Source: Nocardia miyunensis NBRC 108239 (GTDB taxonomy: Bacteria; Actinomycetota; Actinomycetes; Mycobacteriales; Mycobacteriaceae). From it: a stretch of 64,000 nucleotides of DNA. The notes under the pieces are model-generated. The model was not told the origin of the DNA and did not search any database. It worked only from the letters and a program-made list of their open reading frames with translations. The stretch spans positions 1 to 64,000 of the forward strand of contig NZ_BDBQ01000027.1 in assembly GCF_001613065.1 (NCBI RefSeq). Direction: 5' to 3'. Made by a program: the position numbers and the translations under genes. Positions 42,400-51,348 of this stretch are shown in pieces (within the stretch, counting starts at the first letter, position 1; each line of letters starts with the position of its first letter).

Positions 42400-42767
42400 C
42401 GGCCCCGCTGCGCGGGCGCGGTCTTCTTGGCCGGTGACTTCGCCGACGCGGCTTTCTTCCCCGGGGATTTCGCGGCGGGCCGCTTCGCCGACGCGCCGAT
42501 GAGACGGTCGGCGTGTTCGAGGATCCGGTCGAGGCCGTATTCGAAATTGCGATCGTCGGGTGCGCCGTTGTGGCGGCCCTCGGCGCTCGCGGCGGCCAGG
42601 AGGGGAGTGGCGTCGGGTGAGATGCTGAAGTTCTCGTAGTAGGCGTTGGCCTCGGTGTCGGATTCCTTGTGTCCGCGCTGGTGAGAAGCGCGGCCGGACT
42701 GCCTGGCGAGTACCGTATCCGCCGGCGCGGCGTACTCGTCGAGCAGTGGTTCGGTGGTGTGAGTCCG
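42400..42767 (-). pseudogene. C-terminal remnant of a second TetR regulator
   Basis: The minus-strand frame just after the SDR stop reads SHQRGHKESDTEANAYYENF and RNFEYGLDRILEHADRLIGA, typical of a TetR ligand-binding domain, followed by a Lys/Ala/Pro-rich tail. The DNA-binding half is missing. The frame has no stop before the intact TetR gene, so the remnant is fused in frame with its upstream region. Confidence 0.65.
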
Positions 42768-43589
42768 TCAGTACTGGGTGGACCCGAGATCGACCGCGAT
42801 CTGCGCGGCGGTGACGAAGCGCGCGTCGTCGCTGACGAGCCAGGACACCGTCGCGGCGATGTCCTCGGGGTCGGCGATCCCTTCCGGCAGGAACGACGTG
42901 ATCATGTGCGTCAGTTGGGGATTCGTCTCGAAGACCCGGCCCAGCCCGGCCACCATGTCGCCGCCGCCCATCGGCGTGTTGACCGCGCCCGGATGGAGGC
43001 TGTTGACGCGGATGGAGTGCCTGCCGAATTCGGCGGCCAGCGCACGAGCCATACCGGTCACCGCATGCTTGCTGGCCGTGTAGTGAACCATGAAGGGCTG
43101 CATCTTGATTCCGGCCGCGGAGCTGATCAGCACGATCGATCCGCCGCGACCGCCGTCGATGATGTGCTGCGCGCCCGCGACGACGGTGTTCCAGGTACCG
43201 GTGACGTTGATATCCATGACATCCCGGAACGACTCCGGAGTGATCTCGTCCCACGTCTCGGGAATGCAGATGCCCGCGTTCGCCACGATGGCATCGAGTC
43301 GGCCGAAGGTTTCCACTCCCGCCTGTACCGCCTTGCGCAGGCCGTCCAGATCGCGCGTGTCGGCCTGGGCGGTGACGATGCGTCGGCCGGTCTCCTCGAC
43401 CAGGCGGGCTGTTTCGGCCAGATCGTCCGGCGTCGCGGAGTCGTACGGCACCGCGGGCGGCAGCGGACCGGCCAGGTCGACGGCGATGATGTCGGCTCCC
43501 TCGCTCGCCAGACGCACCGCGTGCGCACGTCCCTGCCCTCGCGCTGCTCCGGTGATGAAAGCCACCTTGCCGTTCAATCGGCCGGTCAC
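42768..43589 (-). CDS. Mycofactocin-type SDR oxidoreductase
   Basis: A 273-residue SDR with AFITGAARGQGRAHAVRLAS and GADIIAVDLAG near the N-terminus, the signature of mycofactocin-coupled SDRs, and YTASKHAV as the active site. These enzymes hold NAD tightly and pass electrons to mycofactocin rather than exchanging the cofactor. GTG 43589 is chosen because AGGAGG precedes it at 5 nt; the longer frame upstream is not coding-like. Confidence 0.87.
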   Translation of the reverse strand: MTGRLNGKVAFITGAARGQGRAHAVRLASEGADIIAVDLAGPLPPAVPYDSATPDDLAETARLVEETGRRIVTAQADTRDLDGLRKAVQAGVETFGRLDAIVANAGICIPETWDEITPESFRDVMDINVTGTWNTVVAGAQHIIDGGRGGSIVLISSAAGIKMQPFMVHYTASKHAVTGMARALAAEFGRHSIRVNSLHPGAVNTPMGGGDMVAGLGRVFETNPQLTHMITSFLPEGIADPEDIAATVSWLVSDDARFVTAAQIAVDLGSTQY

Positions 43590-43961
43590 ATGCCCTCCTG
43601 CTGTTCTCGGGTCGCGACCCGTGTGGCCCGGACCGCGGCGTCTCGCCCGCGGGTTTGCGGATCGGAAGCCTCCGGACCGGAATGTGGTCGGCAATATCGT
43701 AAGCGTAACGGTAATTGTCCGGTAGAGCCCACGGTAGCTCGTGCGGTCGGCCGAATTCGGCGGAACCTGCTGCCCGGCCCAGCTGTTCGATATTACCGTT
43801 TATATTACTGGAGTATTAACTGTCCAACTTCGTGAGCCGTGTCGCATGCCGGGCGAAGACTGGTGAGGAGCGCGCGGATGTCGCAGGTCGTCGGTTTCGT
43901 GGAGGCAGGCCGGTTGCGCGACCGGTACTTTCACGTTCCGGAACCGGACGTGCGCCGAGGC
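43590..43961. other. Gene-free stretch between the SDR and MarR genes
   Basis: No supported gene. It includes an AT-richer patch near 43,790-43,830 (ATATTACCGTTTATATTACTG), the likely promoter region of the SDR gene. I see no clear operator. Confidence 0.5.
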
Positions 43962-44393
43962 TTATTCGGGGTCCAGATTGTTGTTCAGCCGGGTCAATAG
44001 CTCTGTGAGAGTTCGGATCTCGGCGGCGGTGAACCCGGCGACGGCTCGGGTGTCGAGTTCGGCCAACTGCTGACGCGCGGCTGTCAGCTGCCCGGTGGCC
44101 TCGTCGGCCAGCGTGATCGTCCGGCTGCGGGCATCGCTGGGGTTCGGCGTGCGGCGGATCAGCCCGTCCCGTTCCATCCGGGTGAGTAGCTGGGCCATGG
44201 AGGGCTGTTCGATGCCGGTGGCCTCTGCGAGGTCCTTCTGGGTCAGTTCCGCGCCGTCGCGGAGTAGTGCCAGGACCGGGACCTGGGCGTATCGCAGTCC
44301 GAGGGGGCGGAGCGCGGCGTCTCCGTCGCGTGCGAGCGTGCGCGCCGCCCGGTTGATCAGCCGGGCCAGCCCCGGCATCGAGGTGTTCGCCAT
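43962..44393 (-). CDS. MarR-family regulator
   Basis: A 143-residue MarR regulator with winged helix ELTQKDLAEATGIEQPSMAQ and wing RDGLIRRTPNPSDARSR. It is divergent from the FAD monooxygenase gene, 45 bases away. Two copies of a 12-bp palindrome lie in that gap, so it very likely represses the monooxygenase and itself. Confidence 0.88.
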   Translation of the reverse strand: MANTSMPGLARLINRAARTLARDGDAALRPLGLRYAQVPVLALLRDGAELTQKDLAEATGIEQPSMAQLLTRMERDGLIRRTPNPSDARSRTITLADEATGQLTAARQQLAELDTRAVAGFTAAEIRTLTELLTRLNNNLDPE

Positions 44394-44406
44394 GCCGCCA
44401 GTTTAC

Positions 44407-44440
44407 ATAGGATCCTATCCTGTGGTACATAGGATCCTAT
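44407..44440. promoter_or_regulatory. Double MarR operator
   Basis: ATAGGATCCTAT occurs at 44407-44418 and 44429-44440, both perfect palindromes, with starts 22 bp apart (two helical turns). The second copy covers the start codon of the monooxygenase, suggesting a leaderless or near-leaderless message that is blocked when the regulator is bound. Confidence 0.85.
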
Positions 44441-46010
44441 GAATATTGATATTTCGACAGCACGGGCACGAGTCGTCATCGCGGGGGCCGGGCCGACCGG
44501 TCTCATGCTCGCCGCCGAATTGCGGCTCGGCGGAATCGAAGTCGTCGTGGTGGAATGCCGCCCGGCGGGAACCGTCGGTGAGTCGCGGGCACCCGGCATC
44601 AATGCCCGGAGCCTCGAGATCTTCGCGCAGCGCGGGCTGGCCGAGGAGTTCGGGAGTCGCGGCAAGACCCTGCCCGGCGTCCTGTTCTCCGGCCTGCCGA
44701 TGGCCCCGCACCGGTTCGATCCGGACTGGCCCGCCGCGCTGATCCTGCCGCAGCACCAGACCGAGCGGATTCTGGCCGCCCGCGCGGCCGAACTCGGCGT
44801 CCGGATCGCGTGGTCCACCGCCGTGACGGGCCTGCGCGAGGACGACGACGGGGTCGAGGTCCTGCTCGACGGTCCGGCCGGTCCGGCCTCGATCCGCGCC
44901 GACTATCTCGTCGGCTGCGACGGCGGGCACAGCGTGGTGCGCAAGCTGTGCGGCATCCCGTTTCCGGGCGACGAGCCGGTCTCGTTCTGGGTGGTCGGCG
45001 ATGTCCGGCTGGACTCCCCGCCGGATGGCAACGGCGTCTTCGGCCGCAACGAACGCATCGGCACCTATCAGATCTCGCGGGCCGAACCGGAGTGGTTCCG
45101 CCTGAGCCTGATGCGCGCGACGCCCCCGGCCGATCGGTCGGCGCCGGTCACGCTGGACGAGTTGCGCGAGGTCATGCGCGACGGACTGGGCACGGATCAC
45201 GGTCTGCGCGAAGCGCGTTGGGCCTCACACTTCTCCGACGGCTTCCGTCAGGTCACCGAGTACCGCAGGGGGCGGGTCTTCCTCGCGGGCGATGCGGCCC
45301 ACACGCACTCCCCGATCGGTGGGCAGGGATTGAATCTCGGGATCCAGGACGCGGTGAATCTGGGCTGGAAACTCGCCGCGGTACTCGGGCGCGGCGCGGA
45401 CGACTCGCTGCTGGACACCTACCACGCCGAACGGCACCCGATCGCGGCGGCGGTGTTGCGCCTGACCAAAGCTCAGACCGCGCTGATCAAACCCGGAACG
45501 CAGAACGACGCACTACGCGACGTCGTCGCCGACATGCTCACCGTGCCCGAAGTGTGCCTGCGCCTCAGCGGAATTCTGAGCAGACTGGATTTGCGCTATC
45601 CCCTGGGCGAGGCCCATCCGCTGCTGGGACGCCGAGCGCCCGACCTGGCTCTCACCACCGACAACGGCGACGCGCACCTGTTCGACCTGCTGCGCCGGGC
45701 GCGTCCCGTGCTGATCGATCTGGGGGCCGATGGATTGTCCGAGGCCTTCGCGCCGTGGGCGGACCGTGTTGATCTCGTCGACGCCAGGCTCGGGCTCGCG
45801 GAGTCTCGCGGCCGGTGGCATCTGCCCGTCTTCGGCGACGTCTCCGCGGTCGACGCACTGCTCGTTCGCCCGGACGGCTACGTCGCGTGGGTCAACCCCG
45901 CCGCGCGGCCGGTCAATCGTGACGACCTCGTCGGCGCGCTCGCCCGATGGCTCGGCGCGGCCCGAACATGCTACGCAGCAACGACATTCGGCACCGCCGT
46001 GCGAGGGTGA
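44439..46010 (+). CDS. Class A FAD-dependent aromatic monooxygenase
   Basis: A 523-residue flavoprotein hydroxylase. The FAD-binding GxGxxG is VVIAGAGPTGLMLAAELR (~12-29), the DG motif is YLVGCDGGHSVVRK (~160-173), and GDAAHTHSPIGGQGLNLGIQD lies near 280. The thioredoxin-like C-terminal domain is present. It resembles polyketide hydroxylases and the rifampicin monooxygenase of nocardiae; I cannot tell which substrate it uses. MarR control through two operators suggests induction by an aromatic compound or drug. Confidence 0.88.
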   Translation: MNIDISTARARVVIAGAGPTGLMLAAELRLGGIEVVVVECRPAGTVGESRAPGINARSLEIFAQRGLAEEFGSRGKTLPGVLFSGLPMAPHRFDPDWPAALILPQHQTERILAARAAELGVRIAWSTAVTGLREDDDGVEVLLDGPAGPASIRADYLVGCDGGHSVVRKLCGIPFPGDEPVSFWVVGDVRLDSPPDGNGVFGRNERIGTYQISRAEPEWFRLSLMRATPPADRSAPVTLDELREVMRDGLGTDHGLREARWASHFSDGFRQVTEYRRGRVFLAGDAAHTHSPIGGQGLNLGIQDAVNLGWKLAAVLGRGADDSLLDTYHAERHPIAAAVLRLTKAQTALIKPGTQNDALRDVVADMLTVPEVCLRLSGILSRLDLRYPLGEAHPLLGRRAPDLALTTDNGDAHLFDLLRRARPVLIDLGADGLSEAFAPWADRVDLVDARLGLAESRGRWHLPVFGDVSAVDALLVRPDGYVAWVNPAARPVNRDDLVGALARWLGAARTCYAATTFGTAVRG

Positions 46011-46073
46011 TCGGAGCGAGGGAAATTCTGCCCATCGTGTGCGCGGTGTCGGTTTCGGCCCGGACCGTTGCCA

Positions 46074-46103
46074 TTGACACGTGACTAGACAGATGTCTAC
46101 ATT
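46074..46103 (+). promoter_or_regulatory. Promoter with operator in its spacer
   Basis: TTGACA (46074-46079) and TACATT (46098-46103) are spaced by 18 bases. TAGACA-GA-TGTCTA (46086-46099) lies between them, a perfect TetR-style palindrome. The only downstream gene is the thiolase, 250 bases away. Confidence 0.6.
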
Positions 46104-46271
46104 GGGCGGGCGGCGGCGGTGTGCGACTGCTTGATGGCGGGGCGCTGCCGGAGGTCGGGTTTGTATGTGGCGGCTCGGTGAAGCCGGGCATCGGGATGGT
46201 TGAGGTGTCGCGTCGAGCTGTGGCGCGGCATTCACTGGATTCCGAACTCTGGACGTGACGGACCAAGATAG

Positions 46272-46292
46272 ATACAGTATGCCGTACTGTAT
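46272..46292. promoter_or_regulatory. Operator-like palindrome before the thiolase gene
   Basis: ATACAGTA and TACTGTAT are exact reverse complements around TGCCG. It lies about 60 bases before the thiolase start and probably binds a TetR-type regulator of the thiolase/hydratase operon. Confidence 0.65.
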
Positions 46293-46353
46293 AGCATAGG
46301 GTGCGGACGCCGTTCCCGAGTGGTGTGGCCCTAGTGTTCAGAGGTTGTGAGGT

Positions 46354-47532
46354 ATGGCGAAACCCGTCATCGTCGGCGCGGTCCGGACCGCGATCGGACG
46401 ATCTTTCAAGGGGGCGCTGGCGAATGTGCCCGCCGAGACATTGGCGACCACCGTGCTGCCCGAGGCGGTGCGCCGGGCCGGGATCGACCCGGCGGTGGTC
46501 GACGACGTCATTCTGGCCGAGTTGAATTACGGCGGTGGCGATCTGGCCCGGTACGCGGCTGTGGCCTGTGGGATGGAGAGTGTTCCCGGGCAGGCGGTGA
46601 ATCGGCATTGCACCGGCAGCCTGACCGCGATCGCCAATGGCGCGGCGCACATCTTGTCGGATATGGAACGGGTGATCGTCGCGGGCGGTGTGCAGTCGCT
46701 GTCGACCTCGCCGCTGATGAAGTGGCGCGTGCCGGGTAAGGCCGAACTGGAGTTCATCGAGCCGTGGATGCCGCCCTCGCATCCCGAGACGCCCGATGCG
46801 CCGACCCTGGATATGGCGATCACCGTCGGGTGGAATACCGCGAAGAAGGCCGGGATCAGCCGCGAGGAGATGGATGCGTGGGCGTTGCGTTCGCATCAGC
46901 GCGCGGTGGCGGCGATCGATGCGGGCAAGTTCACCGAGGAGATCGTGCCGATCAAGGTGCAGCAGCTCGACGGCTCGGTCGTCGATTTCGCGGTGGATGA
47001 ATTCCCCAGGCGCGGAACGACTCTGGAGCGTCTGGCGGCGCTGCCGGTGCTGCATCCGGAGATCGAGGGATTCTCCATCACGGCGGGCAACAGCAGCGGT
47101 ATCAACGATGCCGCCGCCGCGGTGACGGTGGTCGGTGACGATTTCGCGGCCGCCGAGAAGCTCGAGGTGCTGGGCACCGTGCGGGCCTGGGCCAATGCCG
47201 CGGTGACCCCGGCGGACAACGGGCTGGCCGCGGGCAAGGTGATCGGCAAGGTGCTCGCGCGTGCGGGTCTGAAGGTCTCGGATGTGGCGTTGTGGGAGAT
47301 CAACGAGGCCTTCGCCTCGGTGCCGATCGCGGCGTGCCGGGAACACGGTATCGATGCGGAGCTGGTGAATTTCTCCGGCAGCGGATGCAGTCTGGGACAT
47401 CCGATTTCGGCCTCGGGCGCGCGCATGGTGACCACGCTGCTGTACGAGCTGCGGCGGCGCGGCGGCGGCATCGGGGTGGCCGCGATGTGCGCGGGCGGTG
47501 GCCAGGGTGGCGCGCTCGTGGTGGAGGTCTGA
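46354..47532 (+). CDS. Thiolase-family acetyl-CoA acetyltransferase
   Basis: A 392-residue thiolase. Nucleophile Cys lies in NRHCTGSL (~residue 88), with NEAFASV, GCSLGHPIS (His) and CAGGGQGGA (second Cys) near the C-terminus, so all catalytic elements are present. It cleaves or condenses 3-ketoacyl-CoA. The next gene, an enoyl-CoA hydratase, starts 1 base after its stop, forming a beta-oxidation-type operon. Confidence 0.92.
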   Translation: MAKPVIVGAVRTAIGRSFKGALANVPAETLATTVLPEAVRRAGIDPAVVDDVILAELNYGGGDLARYAAVACGMESVPGQAVNRHCTGSLTAIANGAAHILSDMERVIVAGGVQSLSTSPLMKWRVPGKAELEFIEPWMPPSHPETPDAPTLDMAITVGWNTAKKAGISREEMDAWALRSHQRAVAAIDAGKFTEEIVPIKVQQLDGSVVDFAVDEFPRRGTTLERLAALPVLHPEIEGFSITAGNSSGINDAAAAVTVVGDDFAAAEKLEVLGTVRAWANAAVTPADNGLAAGKVIGKVLARAGLKVSDVALWEINEAFASVPIAACREHGIDAELVNFSGSGCSLGHPISASGARMVTTLLYELRRRGGGIGVAAMCAGGGQGGALVVEV

Positions 47533-47533
47533 G

Positions 47534-48295
47534 ATGTCCGATGAAGTGTTGCGGGAACGTCGCGGGCGCACGCTGGTGATCACGATCAACCGGCCGCAGG
47601 CGCGCAATGCGATCAACAGCGCGGTCAGTCAGGGTTTGGCCGACGCGATCGACGAACTCGACGAGAGTCCGGAGCTTTCGGTGGCCGTGCTGACCGGTGC
47701 GGGCGGAAACTTCTGCGCGGGAATGGATTTGAAGGCGTTCACCGCCGGTGAGGTGGTGATCGTGCCCGGTCGCGGACTCGGTTTCACCGAACGGCCGCCG
47801 GTCAAGCCGATCATCGCGGCGGTCGAGGGGTACGCGCTGGCCGGTGGCACCGAACTGGTGCTCGCGACCGATCTGATCGTCGCCTCGCGGACCGCGAAAT
47901 TCGGTATCCCGGAAGTCAAACGGGGACTGGTCGCCGCCGGTGGCGGTCTGCTGCGGTTGCAGCATCGCATCCCGTATCAGAAGGCGATGGAGCTGGCGCT
48001 GACCGGTGAGAGCTTCACCGCCGAGGCGGCGGCGGGCTACGGCCTGGTGAACGAGTTGACCGAACCCGGTGCGGCACTGGAGAAGTCGCTGGCGCTGGCC
48101 GAGCGGATCACTGTGAACGGGCCGCTGGCGGTGGCCAAGACCAAGGAGGTCCTGGTCAAGTCGAGCGACTGGTCCACCGAGGAGATGTGGCGCAAGCAGC
48201 TCGAACTCGTCATTCCGGTATTCCAGTCCAAGGACGCGCAGGAGGGCGCCACGGCGTTCGCCGAGAAGCGCGAGCCGAAATGGACTGGAACCTAG
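47534..48295 (+). CDS. Enoyl-CoA hydratase (crotonase family)
   Basis: A 253-residue crotonase-fold enzyme. The oxyanion-hole segments are NFCAGMDLKAF and VEGYALAGGTELVLATD, with a candidate acid in FGIPEVKRGL (~residue 136). It hydrates enoyl-CoA esters or catalyses a related step. It is tightly coupled to the thiolase gene. The exact chain-length preference cannot be read from sequence. Confidence 0.9.
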   Translation: MSDEVLRERRGRTLVITINRPQARNAINSAVSQGLADAIDELDESPELSVAVLTGAGGNFCAGMDLKAFTAGEVVIVPGRGLGFTERPPVKPIIAAVEGYALAGGTELVLATDLIVASRTAKFGIPEVKRGLVAAGGGLLRLQHRIPYQKAMELALTGESFTAEAAAGYGLVNELTEPGAALEKSLALAERITVNGPLAVAKTKEVLVKSSDWSTEEMWRKQLELVIPVFQSKDAQEGATAFAEKREPKWTGT

Positions 48296-48742
48296 CCAAT
48301 GGTGACCGGCGGCGTCGGTGGATTGGGTGGGATCGCGAAACTGGATCCGGGGCCCGACGGCGAACATCAACGGTGAGGTGGTGCGAATCGACGGGGCACA
48401 GCGGTTCCAGCCGCGATGAGCGCTGGCGGACTGCCGATTTCGTGGGCGTGGGCGCGGTAGCGCTCCGGAGTCGTTCGCGGAGAATCGAATCCCTCCTGAA
48501 CCCGGGGGTGGTGTCCGGGGTTATGGTCGAAAGTCCCTTATCGAAGGGCCGAAGAGCCTCAGGTGTTCGGTAGGCCCTTTCGTACCAGTGAATGTTGGGC
48601 ATACTTGAATCCGGCCGTCGTGTGAGCACAGTGTGAAACACGTTCTGTCATAGAAATTTTCAGCTTCGCCAGAGCTGAGGTCGGGTTCGGGACGGATGTC
48701 GCGCGTCCTGGTTCGGGGTGTTCGAAACAGTGGGGTTCGATT
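48296..48742. other. Gene-free stretch upstream of sigD
   Basis: About 450 bases without a supported gene. Short frames are open on both strands but have no ribosome sites or domains. The right half presumably holds the sigD promoter; no clear consensus was found. Confidence 0.5.
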
Positions 48743-49489
48743 GTGGCTAACGCATTGTGCGAACGGCGCGACAGCGCTGACGCGGTGACCGTCTCCACGA
48801 CGGATTCCTCGGCGCTACCGGAGTCGGCCGTGACCCTGACCGAGAATGCCCCCGAGGTGTTCGGCGTTGCGCCGGAACGGGTTCGACCGTTCGAGGGTGC
48901 GGCGCAGCCGCAATCGCCTCCGGTCGGCGACGAGTTGGACGCCCTGGTCGGCGCAGCGGCGCGGGGCGAGCGTCCGGCTCTGGCCCGCGTGCTGGAGATC
49001 GTTCGTCCGCCGGTGGTGCGGTACTGCCGGGCGCGGGTCGGCTACGCGGAGCGGGGGCAGATCTGTGCGGACGACGTCGCGCAGGAGGTGTGCCTGGCCG
49101 TGGTCACGGCCTTGCCGCGCTATCGGGATCTGGGCCGTCCGTTCATGGCCTTCGTCTACGGGATCGCCGCGCACAAGGTGGCCGATGCGCGTCGCGGCGT
49201 CGCTCGGGACAAGTCCTGCGCGACCGGCGAGGTTCCCGAGGTCGCCTGCACCGATCAGGGGCCCGAGCAGCGTGCCATCGAGTCCGAGGAGACCCGGTGG
49301 ATGAACGCTCTGCTGGCTACGCTCCCGGAGCGGACGCGCGAGATTCTCATCCTGCGCCTGGTGGTCGGCCTGTCGGCGGAGGAGACCGCGACCACCGTGG
49401 GCAGTACGCCCGGTGCGGTGCGGGTCGCGCAGCACCGGGCGCTGGCCAAGCTCAGGGCGCTCGCGCAGGCCGAGGGGATGTCCCGCTGA
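48743..49489 (+). CDS. sigD: RNA polymerase sigma factor, SigD type
   Basis: A 248-residue group 4-like sigma factor. An extended N-terminus (~60 residues) precedes region 2 with VRYCRARVG, DDVAQEVCLAVVTALPRYRD and FMAFVYGIAAHKVADARR. Region 4 has LPERTREILILRLVVGLSAEE followed by GAVRVAQHRALAKL. This matches mycobacterial SigD closely from memory. Start GTG 48743 has only a weak ribosome site. No anti-sigma gene is adjacent. Confidence 0.87.
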   Translation: MANALCERRDSADAVTVSTTDSSALPESAVTLTENAPEVFGVAPERVRPFEGAAQPQSPPVGDELDALVGAAARGERPALARVLEIVRPPVVRYCRARVGYAERGQICADDVAQEVCLAVVTALPRYRDLGRPFMAFVYGIAAHKVADARRGVARDKSCATGEVPEVACTDQGPEQRAIESEETRWMNALLATLPERTREILILRLVVGLSAEETATTVGSTPGAVRVAQHRALAKLRALAQAEGMSR

Positions 49490-49490
49490 A

Positions 49491-50756
49491 TCAGGACAGC
49501 ACGGCGATGGAACCGACCACCGCGGGCAGGATCAGCAGTGCGGCGACGGCGATATTGGTGTGGCGATGCAGGTCCAGGAAGGCGGCGAATTCGCGCAGGA
49601 AGGCCGTGAGGACGAAGTAGCGGGCGGTCCGGCCGCCGACCACCCGGGCGCGCAGACCGAGCCGACGGCTCAGCATCGCGGCCCGGAGCACGTGGAAATC
49701 GCTGGTGACGACGACCATTCGGCGACCATCGCGCAGCAGGCCGCGCTCGCGGGCGACGGTGGCGGAGTAGCGCAGGTTCTCCTCGGTGGTCCGCGATTCG
49801 CGCTCGCGGACGATCCGGTCTGCCGGAACTCCCTGTGCTACAAGGTAATCGGCCATCGCGTCGGCCTCGGGAACGCTCTCGTCGGGCCCTCGTCCGCCGG
49901 AGGTGATCACGATCGGATCCGCTCCCGCCGCGACCTCGGCGCGGTACGCCCGCACCGCGCGATCCAGCCGCGAGGCCAGCAGCGGCGTCACGCGCGCACC
50001 GTCCAGCCCGCAGCCGAGGACGACGAGAACCTCGCCGCCGACCGACCGGGATCGCCGCGCGTACAGCACCGCGTAGGCGGTGTACCCCATCAGTTGGGCG
50101 ATGAGAAACGCGCCGAGCACCACGATCGCCCCGGCGACCGTCGACAACCAGTCCGTCCCGGGTTCGACCATGTCCCGCAACGCCATCGACAGCACGAGCA
50201 GGCCCAGCCCGACCACCCCGGCCAGCGCGGTAGCCACTCGCATCCCCTCGCGGCGCACGACCATGACCCCGTTGGCCAGCAGCCCGAGCCCGGCTATCAG
50301 CAGGAATACCCGCGACAACACGAGAAACAGGCCGAACCCCAGCACATCGGCGATCCCGTGATCCACCTCGCCGAGCGAGGAAAGCGCACACGGAACCAAC
50401 GCAGCGATGCCGACGAGGAAAACGAATCCCCTTGTCGAGACCGGGATTTCGGCGGAATCCTGCTCGGCGTCGGGAATTTCGTCCGATTCGGTGGAACACG
50501 CTCCGGCTCGATCGTCCTCGCGGACAGCCGAAGTCGCTCGGTCCGGCGTCATCGCGCGGGAACCGGCAGCGCCGTGATCGAGGATGTGCTCGCACGACCG
50601 GGACTGCTCACCGCCGGTGAGCGGGGAACGGCTGGCCGCCGCGACCTGCGTCGCGGTACCGGACAGCGGCCCGGTGTACTCGGTGGTTTCGCAGCCGGAC
50701 GGCGAAGCGGACGTCCGGATCGGCTCTGCGCGGGAGGCCGTGAGGACGTGACTCAT
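49491..50756 (-). CDS. YdcF/DUF218-family membrane protein
   Basis: A 421-residue protein. About 100 N-terminal residues are low complexity and four or more membrane helices follow (for example VLGFGLFLVLSRVFLLIAGL). A DUF218 domain then has LVVLGCGLDGARVTPLLASR, RTTEENLRYSA and VVVTSDFHVLRAAMLSRRLG. DUF218 proteins are linked to envelope functions. A last helix lies at the C-terminus. ATG 50756 is chosen because GGGAGG precedes it at 5 nt. It converges with sigD with 1 base between stops. Confidence 0.83.
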   Translation of the reverse strand: MSHVLTASRAEPIRTSASPSGCETTEYTGPLSGTATQVAAASRSPLTGGEQSRSCEHILDHGAAGSRAMTPDRATSAVREDDRAGACSTESDEIPDAEQDSAEIPVSTRGFVFLVGIAALVPCALSSLGEVDHGIADVLGFGLFLVLSRVFLLIAGLGLLANGVMVVRREGMRVATALAGVVGLGLLVLSMALRDMVEPGTDWLSTVAGAIVVLGAFLIAQLMGYTAYAVLYARRSRSVGGEVLVVLGCGLDGARVTPLLASRLDRAVRAYRAEVAAGADPIVITSGGRGPDESVPEADAMADYLVAQGVPADRIVRERESRTTEENLRYSATVARERGLLRDGRRMVVVTSDFHVLRAAMLSRRLGLRARVVGGRTARYFVLTAFLREFAAFLDLHRHTNIAVAALLILPAVVGSIAVLS

Positions 50757-50890
50757 CCGGACCTCCCACGCCGAGCGGTAGCGGGGCACCCGGCCGATCC
50801 GGGTGCCGATGCGTCCACTCTCATCGGCCGACCTGGACGTGGGACATGTGCGAGTTGAGAACCCGCTGCGAACGCGCCGAGGGCGGGTGA

Positions 50891-51348
50891 TCAGGTCACG
50901 CGGTAGGCGACGTAGCGCACACGGCGTGCCTCGCGCACGTAGGAGGCGATGTACAGCGACCGCTCGAATTCGGGGCGGATGGCGGATTCGAGAGTGATCG
51001 TGGCGCGGAAATAGTAGTCCGCGGGATCGACCGGTTCACCGCCCAAGAGCGCTTCCAGCACCTCGGCGGACCGCTGCGCAGGCCGACGGCGTGCAGGTAG
51101 AGCAGGTCCCCGTCGGCCGCCTGCGCGGTGTATCGGCCGTCGACCTCGATCGTGCCGTCGGGGCGCACGAGCTGCCAGTCCGCGCCGCCGGGCAGGATCC
51201 GGCCCTCGAACGCGCCGCGGACGGTCCCGCCGACGATCGGGATGACGCGCCGATGCCCGGCCCGGGTGTGCCCGTGATCCTCGAGCGGACCCAGGTCGGC
51301 CTCGGCCTCGAACGCCCACTCGAGGGACGGGACAGGTGGCGTCGTCAT
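50891..51348 (-). pseudogene. DUF3237-family protein, frameshifted
   Basis: The start MTTPPVPSLEWAFEAEADLG and middle (IPIVGGTVRGAFEGRILPGG, DLLYLHAVGLRSG) are in one frame. The end (AEVLEALLGGEPVDPADYYF and SLYIASYVREARRVRYVAYR) is in another, one base back. The break is near 51,075, consistent with loss of a single base or a sequencing error. ATG 51348 overlaps the stop of the CocE gene as ATGA, so the gene belongs to that operon. DUF3237 function is unclear. Confidence 0.75.

Larger units (their letters stand above)
46011..46353. other. Intergenic region with two operator-like palindromes and an orphan promoter
   Basis: No gene is supported here. The left part holds a good promoter with a palindrome in its spacer, and the right part a second palindrome just before the thiolase gene. 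The ~150 bases between them carry no recognisable protein, so a gene may have been lost after the first promoter. Confidence 0.6.

Noticed and set aside
41578..43254. Very long minus-strand frame of arginine-rich sequence
   Set aside because: Shadow of the SDR and TetR genes in another frame; typical of high-GC DNA.
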